From Lachnospiraceae bacterium UBA7179 (GTDB taxonomy: Bacteria; Bacillota; Clostridia; Lachnospirales; Lachnospiraceae), in contig DKVL01000051.1 of the NCBI GenBank assembly GCA_002491195.1, positions 1 to 22,653 of the forward strand: DNA of 22,653 bases, given 5' to 3'. The notes beneath the pieces are model-generated. The model was not told the origin of the DNA and ran no database searches. It saw only the letters and a list, made by a program, of their open reading frames with translations. Numbering within the stretch: position 1 is the stretch's first letter; every line of letters begins with the position of its first letter. The translations under genes were made by a program, and so were the position numbers. This document shows, piece by piece, positions 1-6,906 of the stretch.

Positions 1-5
1 TCCTT

Positions 6-536
6 TTACCTTTTCCACTTATCCAGCTTATATCCTTTTTGTTCCAGATTCGCACGAAATGCTTCTGCAAAATCCAGGAATTTTTCAATTTCGTCCGGCT
101 GGTGTATATTTTTTGGCCCATATAACGTTTTAGAACTTGTCCCGCCTATTTTCAGCAATTCCCCAAAATCAGCTGAGCCTTTTTTATACTTGAAACATAA
201 CTGATGAATCTTTGGATCATAAGATACATTCCCTATGTTATCCATATCAACATAAAACGGTTCCGTATGTTCCTGCAAGGCTGCGTCTGTCTGCACAAGG
301 ACCAAACTAAAATCGTTTTGTCTAAATCCAGCGATATAGTAGAAAAACGTAGTTGTATTTGTATCAAACACAAAACCTCTTTCAAATTTTGAAGTTGACA
401 TATACGCATACAATATTTCGTATGTATCCCCGTCTTTGACTGCTTCGTTGAAAATTTCACGCATTCTTTGCTTCTTTACTCTGCAATCCTCTGCATCATA
501 CTCTGGTTCCTTTGGCTTTTTTGAAAAAAATCCCAT
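6..536 (-). CDS. Hypothetical protein, 176 aa, follows the SNF2 gene
   Basis: I do not recognise this protein. It has a short basic N-terminus (MGFFSKKPKEPEYD), no signal peptide or membrane segment, and a mixed alpha/beta-looking body with many aromatic and acidic residues, ending in a charged helix (residues about 145-176). The first residues resemble small cytosolic proteins that begin MGxFxKKxK, and a PH-like fold is possible but unproven. The start is well supported: AGGAGG lies 8 bases before the ATG. The gene begins 23 bases after the SNF2 helicase stop codon on the same strand, so the two are probably co-transcribed, and it may be a partner or accessory of that helicase (inference). 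The stop codon is inside the window, so the gene is complete. Confidence 0.8.
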   Translation of the reverse strand: MGFFSKKPKEPEYDAEDCRVKKQRMREIFNEAVKDGDTYEILYAYMSTSKFERGFVFDTNTTTFFYYIAGFRQNDFSLVLVQTDAALQEHTEPFYVDMDNIGNVSYDPKIHQLCFKYKKGSADFGELLKIGGTSSKTLYGPKNIHQPDEIEKFLDFAEAFRANLEQKGYKLDKWKR

Positions 537-559
537 TCTGTTCTCCTCCTTCTCTGCCT

Positions 560-2719
560 TTAGGGCTGACTTACTGTTAACTGTTCCTTAGCCTTAATAC
601 GCTCTATTTCTTCCTCGATCATGCTGCCAAAAGTCTTATCATCCAATCCAGGACTCTGCGCTGCAGCGACCGATTCATCTGCAAATGCGTCAAATACAGC
701 CTGCTTCTCTTCGAGCAACGCAGTCATCTTCTCATCAACGGTATTCTCACAGAGCAGTCTGTATACAAGCACATTTCGCGTCTGCCCCATCCGATAAGCT
801 CTTGAAATTGCCTGATTTTCAATAGACGGTTTAAACTGCGGCTCACATAGGATCACGACACTGGCTGACTGGATATTCAGACCAGTACCACCAGACTGAA
901 TCTGTGCAGCAAGCACGGTTCCCGCCGAAGCTTGATTAAATTCATCAATGATCTCCTGTCTGCGCTGCGGGGACACAGAACCGTTGATCGGATTCAGACA
1001 TCTGTCTCCTAGCAGGAGCGTTATTTTGCGTATTGTATCCAGAAAGAATGAAAAAATCAATATTTTTCTTCCCTCCGCTTCTGCATCATCAATAATTTCC
1101 AACATGCGCTCTGCCTTTGACGAATCCTTCAGATCGTCCACATTCCATGATACACGGCGTATGTCCGCAAAATTCTTTGACATGATGGACTGTTCGTAAA
1201 TCCTTTCCTCTATGTCAGACAGGGCGCACCATTCTTTGATATCTGCCAATTCCGGCAGCTCTGACAGAACATCTTCGCGTTTCCGGCGGTAATACACAGG
1301 AGCTACTTTTTCCCTGAATTGAGGTGCGGATGCCAAGGATATCATGCCTTGAATCTGGGATGCAATCGCAGGCTGCAATATCTGAATCAGTGCGATCATT
1401 TCATCGACTTTGTTTTCCAGCGCTGTGCCTGTCATAAACAATAAGCGTTCTGCATGTTCCCCCAGACTCTTTACATTCACTGTCCGTTTTGTCTCCGGAT
1501 TCTTAATATAATGTGCCTCATCTACAACAAGAAGCGTAAATCTGAAATCGTCTTCCAGTGCAAAATAATTGGTTGTTTCATATGTGGTAACTGCAACGCC
1601 ACCGGCCTCAATCCACTCCCTCAAAGCAGCATCACGTCCCTGACCGTGGACTTTTATCACTTGCAGCATGCTTTGCTTTTGGATTTCACGGCACCAGTTT
1701 GTAATTACACTGGCCGGACAGACAACTACGAAATGAGTCGCTCCTGCATTTTTGAGTGAGACCATCGCAGCAATCGCCTGAATGGTCTTTCCAAGTCCCA
1801 TTTCATCGCCCAGCAGAACTCTCTTCTGATGCAAGACATATTTTACACCCCACTCCTGATATCGGCGCAGTTTACAGAGTAACCCTTCCGTAAAAAAGCT
1901 CTCATCCTGAATCTCTCGTGCCAGATCTTCGGGCAGTCCATAGACTGCATCCGATGTTCCCAGAATCCCTGGAACGACATCCTCCAGCACATTGAAAAAC
2001 TGGATCGAATTTTCACCAAAGTCAGACCATGCATCACTGTCTGCTGTATTGCGGACATCATGCAGCGCTGTTATCGTACGCTCAACCTCACTGCCATATC
2101 CATCTGATCTGAGAGATTTTAACAGATCATATGCTTCCTGCGCTTTCTGTTTGTTTCGCCTGGAAGTAAAAAACCATCTCAAACTGCTGGCAGCCGGCGC
2201 CAAATCCTGCAATGCAGACTCGATCTTCTTTCCGTTGAGAGAAAGCAGCCGCTGGCAGTTTTCGATGTAAGGTATGCTTTTTCTATACTTTGAGACAACT
2301 GCCACAAGCTGCGTGGCAGAGGGCGTTTTATCATCACTGCTCAGGCGTATTTTTGCCCCTGCCCTGGCCTCGCTGGCCAGTTCGTCCACAACTTGTTTCA
2401 TGGCGTATGCAGCGTCTTCACTCACGCCTCTTAAAGAGGCAATATAATCTACCGATGCAGTTGCAAGGTCCGATAGGGTAAGATATCCATAATCCCGCAA
2501 AACTTTTGTTCGAAATCCACGCTTATCTCTGTTCACTTCTTCGATTGGAATCTCTTTCAGAATCTCGAGAACCTCTTGTGCTATTAGTTTATCCGATGCA
2601 GAACCAATTTCCGAACGATACTGCGCTGCGATTTCCTCCGCATTTTCCAGCTGTCTCTTCAATCTAATATGTTCCTCAATGAGCTGCCTGGTCTCTTTTG
2701 ATGTAAAAGACCTTGCCAT
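560..2719 (-). CDS. SNF2-family DEAD/DEAH-box ATPase (helicase-like), stand-alone
   Basis: This is a 719-aa Swi2/Snf2-type ATPase, expected to be a cytosolic, ATP-driven DNA translocase that remodels protein-DNA complexes. Visible motifs are I GDEMGLGKT (304-312), II DEAH (400-403), III MTGTA (429-433), V SGGTGLN (609-615) and VI QAISRAYRMGQ (636-646), all in the expected order. Residues 1-280 are a helical N-terminal region of unknown role, with a possible helix-hairpin-helix-like segment around 75-112. Unlike many bacterial SNF2 proteins, it carries no SWIM zinc finger. I chose the ATG at 2719 because GGAGG sits 8 bases upstream; an upstream in-frame GTG at 2734 overlaps that site. The 176-aa gene follows after 23 bases. 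The kinase gene lies 167 bases upstream. A role in repair, transcription or defence cannot be decided from sequence. Confidence 0.93.
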   Translation of the reverse strand: MARSFTSKETRQLIEEHIRLKRQLENAEEIAAQYRSEIGSASDKLIAQEVLEILKEIPIEEVNRDKRGFRTKVLRDYGYLTLSDLATASVDYIASLRGVSEDAAYAMKQVVDELASEARAGAKIRLSSDDKTPSATQLVAVVSKYRKSIPYIENCQRLLSLNGKKIESALQDLAPAASSLRWFFTSRRNKQKAQEAYDLLKSLRSDGYGSEVERTITALHDVRNTADSDAWSDFGENSIQFFNVLEDVVPGILGTSDAVYGLPEDLAREIQDESFFTEGLLCKLRRYQEWGVKYVLHQKRVLLGDEMGLGKTIQAIAAMVSLKNAGATHFVVVCPASVITNWCREIQKQSMLQVIKVHGQGRDAALREWIEAGGVAVTTYETTNYFALEDDFRFTLLVVDEAHYIKNPETKRTVNVKSLGEHAERLLFMTGTALENKVDEMIALIQILQPAIASQIQGMISLASAPQFREKVAPVYYRRKREDVLSELPELADIKEWCALSDIEERIYEQSIMSKNFADIRRVSWNVDDLKDSSKAERMLEIIDDAEAEGRKILIFSFFLDTIRKITLLLGDRCLNPINGSVSPQRRQEIIDEFNQASAGTVLAAQIQSGGTGLNIQSASVVILCEPQFKPSIENQAISRAYRMGQTRNVLVYRLLCENTVDEKMTALLEEKQAVFDAFADESVAAAQSPGLDDKTFGSMIEEEIERIKAKEQLTVSQP

Positions 2720-2886
2720 CCATAACACCTCCACTTCATTTGCAATGCATCATTCTTATTTTCTACACCAGGCTTGTTAAGGCGCACTTTTTTCATTTCA
2801 CTGTCTTCTATCCTTTACTATTCGGGAACCCAATATATGAGATTATTCCTCTCGATTATCTTACCACAAGTGATAGAATTGTGCTA

Positions 2887-3900
2887 CTATTGCACAGAAA
2901 AATAATATGTACTGACTGCAAACTCCAGCACCACTTTCGTGCCGACATGCTCCTGCGATTCCGCATGAATTTCAATGCCCAGCTTTGTGCAGAGCTTTGC
3001 GCACAGATACAGTCCCATTCCCGTCGAGCGCTCGTGGCTCCTCCCGTTCGTCCCAGTAAAATTCTTCTCAAAAATGCGCGCGATTTCTTCTTCCTTGATT
3101 CCGACGCCGTTGTCCTCAATCACCAGGCGGACGCTTTCTGTGCTTTTTTCTGTATAAATACGAAGCATGGCATTGGAGTCGCTTCTGTATTTCAGGCTGT
3201 TCTGCACGATCTGGTTGAGAATAAAGGCAATCCACTTTCTGTCTGTACAGACATGGTCTTTACAGTCAATTTCCACCTGCATTCCATTTTGGATGAAATA
3301 ATATTTGTTCCGCCCGACCACCTCTGCTGCCACTGCGCCCAGATCGGTCTCCTGAATGATATAGTCCTTGTACACTTCGTCAGAACGTGCATAGTACAGA
3401 GCCATGTCAACGTAATTTTCAATCTTTGCATTTTCACTGCTGATACTTCTTGTGACCTCGCTTTTGTGATTTTCACACATCAGAGCGACACTGGTGATCG
3501 GCGCCTTGATCTCATGCACCCAGCTTTCTATATACTCGCGGTAATCGTTTTTCGTCTCCTCCGCCGCATGAATCTTCTCGATCACTGATTGGTTGGACTT
3601 GCGTATCATTTCCCGGTAAATTCTATCCTCAAGCCGCTCAGAGAAGGGCATCAGCTCTCCCAGAAGAAAGCGCTGGTCAATCTGTGCAAGCACCGCCTCC
3701 ATTTTGGAAAAATACTGCTTTCTTTTCCGGTATTCGTAAACGGTCCATACAATCAGCACCAGAAGCCAGCAGATCACAATAAGCAGACAGGCGCCTCTTT
3801 CATACCCTGTCGCCAGCAAAAACATACCAAGCGCCATCATACAGGCAAAATGCAGGAGAAACAACAAAATTTTGTCTCTCAGAAAGGAAAAGAGATTCAT
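2887..3900 (-). CDS. Sensor histidine kinase, BceS-like (two TM, short extracytoplasmic loop)
   Basis: This 337-aa membrane kinase has two TM helices (about 11-31 and 36-56) separated by only a few residues, so it has essentially no extracellular sensor. That is the layout of intramembrane-sensing kinases such as BceS. The H-box is ESWVHEIKAPI with the phospho-accepting His at 129. The ATPase domain shows the N-box (QNSLKY, N234), G1 (DNGVGI, D263), an F-box-like FEKNF and G2 (GMGLYL). It overlaps the response regulator by ATGA (3897-3900), so the two are translationally coupled and a cognate pair. BceS-type kinases usually sense through a neighbouring BceAB-type ABC transporter conferring peptide-antibiotic resistance, but no transporter gene is seen in this window. 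The signal sensed is therefore unknown. Confidence 0.93.
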   Translation of the reverse strand: MNLFSFLRDKILLFLLHFACMMALGMFLLATGYERGACLLIVICWLLVLIVWTVYEYRKRKQYFSKMEAVLAQIDQRFLLGELMPFSERLEDRIYREMIRKSNQSVIEKIHAAEETKNDYREYIESWVHEIKAPITSVALMCENHKSEVTRSISSENAKIENYVDMALYYARSDEVYKDYIIQETDLGAVAAEVVGRNKYYFIQNGMQVEIDCKDHVCTDRKWIAFILNQIVQNSLKYRSDSNAMLRIYTEKSTESVRLVIEDNGVGIKEEEIARIFEKNFTGTNGRSHERSTGMGLYLCAKLCTKLGIEIHAESQEHVGTKVVLEFAVSTYYFSVQ

Positions 3901-4568
3901 AGGCGATACCCCATTCCCCGCTTTGTCCCGATCAGATCATGCACACCAAGCTGCTCTAACTTTCCCCTGATGCGCGTCATATTGACGCTTAACGTATTGT
4001 CATCAATAAAGACCTGATTGTCCCACAAGTACTCAATCAGCTCAATCCGCGGTATGATTCGGCCTGTATTTTGAAAGAGATAATAGAGAATCTTAAATTC
4101 GTTTTTGGTTAATTCTGCCTGATTGTTCTGATAACAGATACTGCCACGCGCGATGTCCAGTTCCACGTCTTTATATTGCAGCCTGTCCTGTTCTTTCTCT
4201 TTTGCTGCCTTATTCGTTCTTTTCAGGACAGCCGCGATGCGCGCCAGAAGCAGCGGCGGGTAAAAAGGCTTTGTGATATAATCGTCCCCGCCCCTCAACA
4301 TTCCATTGAGTTCATCGGCCGAATCCGTCTGGCTGGTCAGGAAGATGACCGGCACTTCGGACACTGCGCGGATCTTCGTACAGACATCAAAGCCGGATTC
4401 CTCCGGCAGTTTTAAATCCAACAGGATCAGATCCGGCATTGCTGCCAGCGCCGCCGATGCAGTGTCATGAAATTCACCAAGCGCTGTGACACTATAGAGT
4501 GCATTTTCCAGAAGCAGCTTTAGCTCCTGCCTTATTGATGGCTCATCTTCTATAATTACGATATGCAT
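3897..4568 (-). CDS. OmpR/PhoB-family response regulator, BceR-like
   Basis: This 223-aa cytosolic DNA-binding regulator pairs with the following kinase. The receiver domain (1-115) has the acidic pocket IIEDE (E7, D8), phospho-acceptor D51 in LLLDLKLP, switch Thr 78 and Lys 100 in TKP. A C-terminal winged helix (about 125-223) ends in the typical RGxGY signature (KRGMGYRL). The start ATG is directly followed by MHIVIIEDE, as in the family. Its stop overlaps the kinase start by 4 bases, and it begins 8 bases after the Nudix gene stop, so Nudix, regulator and kinase probably form an operon. Family knowledge suggests cell-envelope stress targets; no target promoter is identifiable here. Confidence 0.94.
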   Translation of the reverse strand: MHIVIIEDEPSIRQELKLLLENALYSVTALGEFHDTASAALAAMPDLILLDLKLPEESGFDVCTKIRAVSEVPVIFLTSQTDSADELNGMLRGGDDYITKPFYPPLLLARIAAVLKRTNKAAKEKEQDRLQYKDVELDIARGSICYQNNQAELTKNEFKILYYLFQNTGRIIPRIELIEYLWDNQVFIDDNTLSVNMTRIRGKLEQLGVHDLIGTKRGMGYRL

Positions 4569-4576
4569 GTCTATTT

Positions 4577-5068
4577 TTACCCTTTCCCATAATAGCCCAG
4601 CAGTTCTTTGTCTATTTCCGCGATCTTTTCATGCGCACCGATATTCTTTAACAATGCTACCTTCTCGATCTCCTCTCTGTCCAGCCGGTATTTCTCAATC
4701 TCTGACAGCTCCTCCGGATGCAGCTGGATTCCATATAAACCGCCATATTCCTCACGGAACTCAGTCGAAAAATAATCCGGAACCATCTTTAAGTGCATCA
4801 ACCCTATATATTCAAATTGTAAATTTGACAGTCCGATTTCTTCATGACATTCACGCATGATACATTCGCGCATGGTCTCGCCCGCCTCCATGCAGCCGCC
4901 AAAGATCTCCCAGTCTTTCCGCCAGCGGTTCCAGCCGAGCAGATAATCGCCACCCACCATCACGACCGCCAGACAGTGTGTAATCGGGGCGTACTGCTCC
5001 ATCGCGCCGCCTTCCTCAATATCAAGAATCTCCACGAGCTCATTTCCTCTGCTATCTGTTATGATCAC
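4577..5068 (-). CDS. Nudix hydrolase
   Basis: This 163-aa protein is a predicted cytosolic pyrophosphohydrolase acting on a nucleoside diphosphate linked to another moiety. The Nudix box GX5EX7REUXEEXGU is complete at residues 58-80: G58, E64, R72, E73, E76, E77, G79. The substrate cannot be inferred. I chose the GTG at 5068 because AGGAGG lies just upstream, although the spacing is short (4 bases). An internal ATG at 5002, preceded by GAGGAAGG, is an alternative that would remove 22 residues but keep the Nudix fold core. It ends 8 bases before the response-regulator start and begins 36 bases after the HAD gene, so it is probably in a common transcript with both. Confidence 0.92.
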   Translation of the reverse strand: MIITDSRGNELVEILDIEEGGAMEQYAPITHCLAVVMVGGDYLLGWNRWRKDWEIFGGCMEAGETMRECIMRECHEEIGLSNLQFEYIGLMHLKMVPDYFSTEFREEYGGLYGIQLHPEELSEIEKYRLDREEIEKVALLKNIGAHEKIAEIDKELLGYYGKG

Positions 5069-5104
5069 TTTTCCTCCTCATAATCTCAGGTACTGGCTAA
5101 CAAT

Positions 5105-5725
5105 CTATGTCACAATATCACAGATTTCCATCAGATTGTTCACAACAAAGTCCGCCTTCTCTATGTCCTGCGTGATATTCCAATACTTTCCAAAACCTTG
5201 TTTGATCCATATCGTATGCATGCCCAGCTGATTGGCCGGGACAATATCATTGTCGATCCGATCGCCAATCATGACAGCGTCACCTGGCTTGCATCCGCTC
5301 CGCTCCAATGCGATCTCAAATATCCTTTTATCTGGTTTTGCAACACCCTCCTCCGCTGATGCGACGACGAGATCAATATATTGCATCACCCCATGCTGAG
5401 CCAAACGCTCTTCTGTTCCCAGAGACTGATTTGCGATCACGCCAATTCTATATTTCCTGCTTAACTTCTCAAGACAGACCTTGGCGTCCTCATATAACAC
5501 TTCATCTTCGACATACCATTTCTGTTTTGGCAAACCAAACAGCTTAGCCGTTTCCAAATCGCCCTTTTTATTCTGTCTGTAGAAATTCATCGCGATCTCA
5601 TATATTTTTTCATATGGCTCTTTCACAGCTGCTGCCATATCCCTCATTCTGTGCTCATAAACCTTCTCCTCGTTCATCAATGTAGATCCTACATCAAAAA
5701 ACAGCCACTTTACATTCTCAAACAT
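5105..5725 (-). CDS. HAD-superfamily hydrolase (HAD-IA type)
   Basis: This is a 206-aa predicted phosphatase. Motif I is FFDVGSTL with nucleophile D11, motif II is in ANQS (S101), motif III is the Lys in AKPDK (K130) and motif IV is GDRIDND (D155, D160). A helical cap lies between motifs I and II (about residues 20-85). The usual second Asp of motif I (DxD) is Gly here (DVG), so the general acid/base residue is missing and catalysis may be altered. The ATG at 5725 has AGGGG 8 bases upstream. A longer in-frame start at 5803 would add 26 residues lacking family similarity and would begin upstream of the promoter at 5763-5791, so it was not used. It is first in a probable HAD-Nudix-regulator-kinase transcript. 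Confidence 0.9.
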   Translation of the reverse strand: MFENVKWLFFDVGSTLMNEEKVYEHRMRDMAAAVKEPYEKIYEIAMNFYRQNKKGDLETAKLFGLPKQKWYVEDEVLYEDAKVCLEKLSRKYRIGVIANQSLGTEERLAQHGVMQYIDLVVASAEEGVAKPDKRIFEIALERSGCKPGDAVMIGDRIDNDIVPANQLGMHTIWIKQGFGKYWNITQDIEKADFVVNNLMEICDIVT

Positions 5726-5762
5726 CTTGTATACCCCTAAAACAATACATGCCTTTTCCTTT

Positions 5763-5791
5763 ATTTTATTGTTATATTCAAACCTACTCAA
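5763..5791 (-). promoter_or_regulatory. Sigma-A-type promoter for the HAD/Nudix/two-component genes
   Basis: On the minus strand there is a -35 TTGAGT (5786-5791), a 17-base spacer and a -10 TAAAAT (5763-5768). It lies 37 bases before the HAD start codon and overlaps the end of the retropepsin-like relic. No equally good promoter was seen in the short gaps further downstream. Confidence 0.6.
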
Positions 5792-6114
5792 TCCTGTCTT
5801 CACTCATAATATAAGAATTATATTTAATCACTTTCTTTTTCCCTTTGCTGCTTACTGCATTTATACCTGTTCCATACATTGTTCTGGTATGATATATGGT
5901 AAGCTGCTTATTGTCTTTTTGCAGATTGTCGACGTAATAGTTCATGTGCTTAAACATAGTAGCGCTTAAAATGCACCTCTTTACCAAACGTAAATACTGG
6001 TATATCTGCACCAGTATCAAACAGACAGCGTATCCGCCAGTTTCCATCCTGAGCATTTACCTCAAACACTGGTCTATCCAGTTTATTAGATAGTCTTTTC
6101 TTTAATTTCTCCAT
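5784..6114 (-). pseudogene. Retropepsin-like aspartic protease gene, internally deleted and frameshifted
   Basis: The N-terminal piece (start ATG 6114, with GGGG 7 bases upstream) encodes about 54 residues containing LFDTGADIPVF, the D-T/S-G-A active-site motif of retropepsin-like proteases, and then stops at 5950. In the next frame, from about 5980 down to 5784, the sequence encodes CILSATMFKHMNYYVDNL and onward. This matches in spacing and residues the ILSYTMFNKMNISI segment of the edge gene at 22229-22653. The simplest reading is one ancestral gene that lost roughly 60-70 codons plus frame near 5973-5985, so the protease is probably inactive. It overlaps the 88-aa gene upstream by 29 bases. 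Family assignment rests on the DTGA motif and the in-window match, not on a search. Confidence 0.6.
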
Positions 6115-6352
6115 GAATGTACCCCACATTACAATCCTCAGTCGTCCGGTCAATAACAATATCCTCATTAAAATGTTGTTTCATATAATTTTTAATATCC
6201 TGATCTGCTATAACATCAACCAGTATTCCCTCCTCAATGTCTATACCAGACATTTTGCAATCCTTAAACACTACCCACAGATCAGGAAACATATCTACAG
6301 CTTCATCCCACGTCAAGTGTTTTCCTATATATAGATTTTTATTGGCCGTCAT
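6086..6352 (-). CDS. Small hypothetical protein, 88 aa, upstream of the retropepsin relic
   Basis: This is a small acidic protein without membrane segments or a signal peptide, starting MTANKNLYIGKHLTWDEAVD. I do not recognise a named family. The text reads like a compact cytosolic alpha/beta protein with an amphipathic LTWDEAVDMFPDLWVVF segment and a VDVIADQD segment. The start at 6352 is chosen because GGGAG lies 7-8 bases upstream; a longer reading to 6424 has no ribosome binding site. Its 3' end overlaps the start of the retropepsin-like reading frame by 29 bases, which suggests translational coupling and a functional link between the two (inference). Confidence 0.7.
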   Translation of the reverse strand: MTANKNLYIGKHLTWDEAVDMFPDLWVVFKDCKMSGIDIEEGILVDVIADQDIKNYMKQHFNEDIVIDRTTEDCNVGYIHGEIKEKTI

Positions 6353-6433
6353 ATATTCACTCCCTTTCGCATTTATCATACTCCAATTATTCACACTCCC
6401 AGTCATGATGCATGAACAGCACAAACAATCCGT

Positions 6434-6459
6434 GAAGAACGCTGCCCTTTGCGTTCTTC
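6434..6459. repeat. Perfect 9-bp hairpin (first of a tandem pair)
   Basis: GAAGAACGC (6434-6442) and GCGTTCTTC (6451-6459) are perfect reverse complements around an 8-base loop. It lies directly beside a second, larger hairpin. No run of T follows on either strand, so it is not a standard terminator. Confidence 0.7.
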
Positions 6460-6460
6460 G

Positions 6461-6521
6461 GTGTGAAGTTTTAGATTTTCTTAGCGGACGACTTTTGGCC
6501 GCCTAGAAAATCTCTTCACAC
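6461..6521. repeat. Compound hairpin, three paired blocks
   Basis: GTGTGAAG (6461-6468) pairs with CTTCACAC (6514-6521). AGATTTTCT (6473-6481) pairs with AGAAAATCT (6505-6513). GCGG (6484-6487) pairs with CCGC (6499-6502). Small bulges separate the blocks. It starts at the stop codon of the 108-aa gene, so it may end or stabilise that transcript, but it lacks a T tract. Confidence 0.7.
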
Positions 6522-6847
6522 TACTTATGTACCAAAAGGAAATCTCCCAGACTCAGGCAATAATGCCCGCCATCCTTTTTTTCGTATTCTTCCCAGTCCT
6601 CCACACATCCGCTTTCCTTATCGATCATGATGCGATAGCAGCTAAATCCTCCGCAATCCTCAATATACGGAAGTGCATCCAGGTTATATTTCCCTGCCGC
6701 ATCCAGGCCATTATCCTGTATCAGCTTTAACCAGCCGATTGCCTGGTCGATCTGCTGCAGATCCCGCACCCTTTCCTGCTCTCCGTTTTTCAGACACACC
6801 ACAATCGCTTCCCGCTCTTTGCGAAGAAGTTCAATGACATATTCCAT
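6521..6847 (-). CDS. Hypothetical protein, 108 aa
   Basis: I do not recognise this protein. Residues 1-45 are predicted helical and strongly charged (MEYVIELLRKEREAI, then KNGEQERVRDLQQIDQAIGWL), possibly a short coiled coil. The second half has Cys and Tyr/Trp-rich strands (EDCGGFSCYRIMID, VEDWEEYEKK). There are no membrane segments. The ATG at 6847 is preferred because AAGGTG lies 8 bases upstream; an in-frame GTG three codons earlier overlaps this site. The gene lies 59 bases after the hybrid kinase stop on the same strand, and its stop codon touches a large hairpin. Confidence 0.72.
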   Translation of the reverse strand: MEYVIELLRKEREAIVVCLKNGEQERVRDLQQIDQAIGWLKLIQDNGLDAAGKYNLDALPYIEDCGGFSCYRIMIDKESGCVEDWEEYEKKDGGHYCLSLGDFLLVHK

Positions 6848-6906
6848 AAATCTCACACCTTGTATACAAAATCATATAGCACCTCCCGAAACCGCACCCA
6901 AATCGC

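Noticed and set aside
560..2719. A known defence system (for example DISARM or a restriction system) around the SNF2 gene
   Set aside because: No methyltransferase, phospholipase-D-type nuclease or other expected partner is present nearby.
2713..3588. 291-codon plus-strand frame
   Set aside because: It is antisense to the sensor kinase, whose motifs are complete on the other strand. No ribosome binding site or family features were seen.
6434..6521. CRISPR-like repeat cluster
   Set aside because: There are only two unlike hairpins, with no regularly spaced identical repeats and no cas genes.
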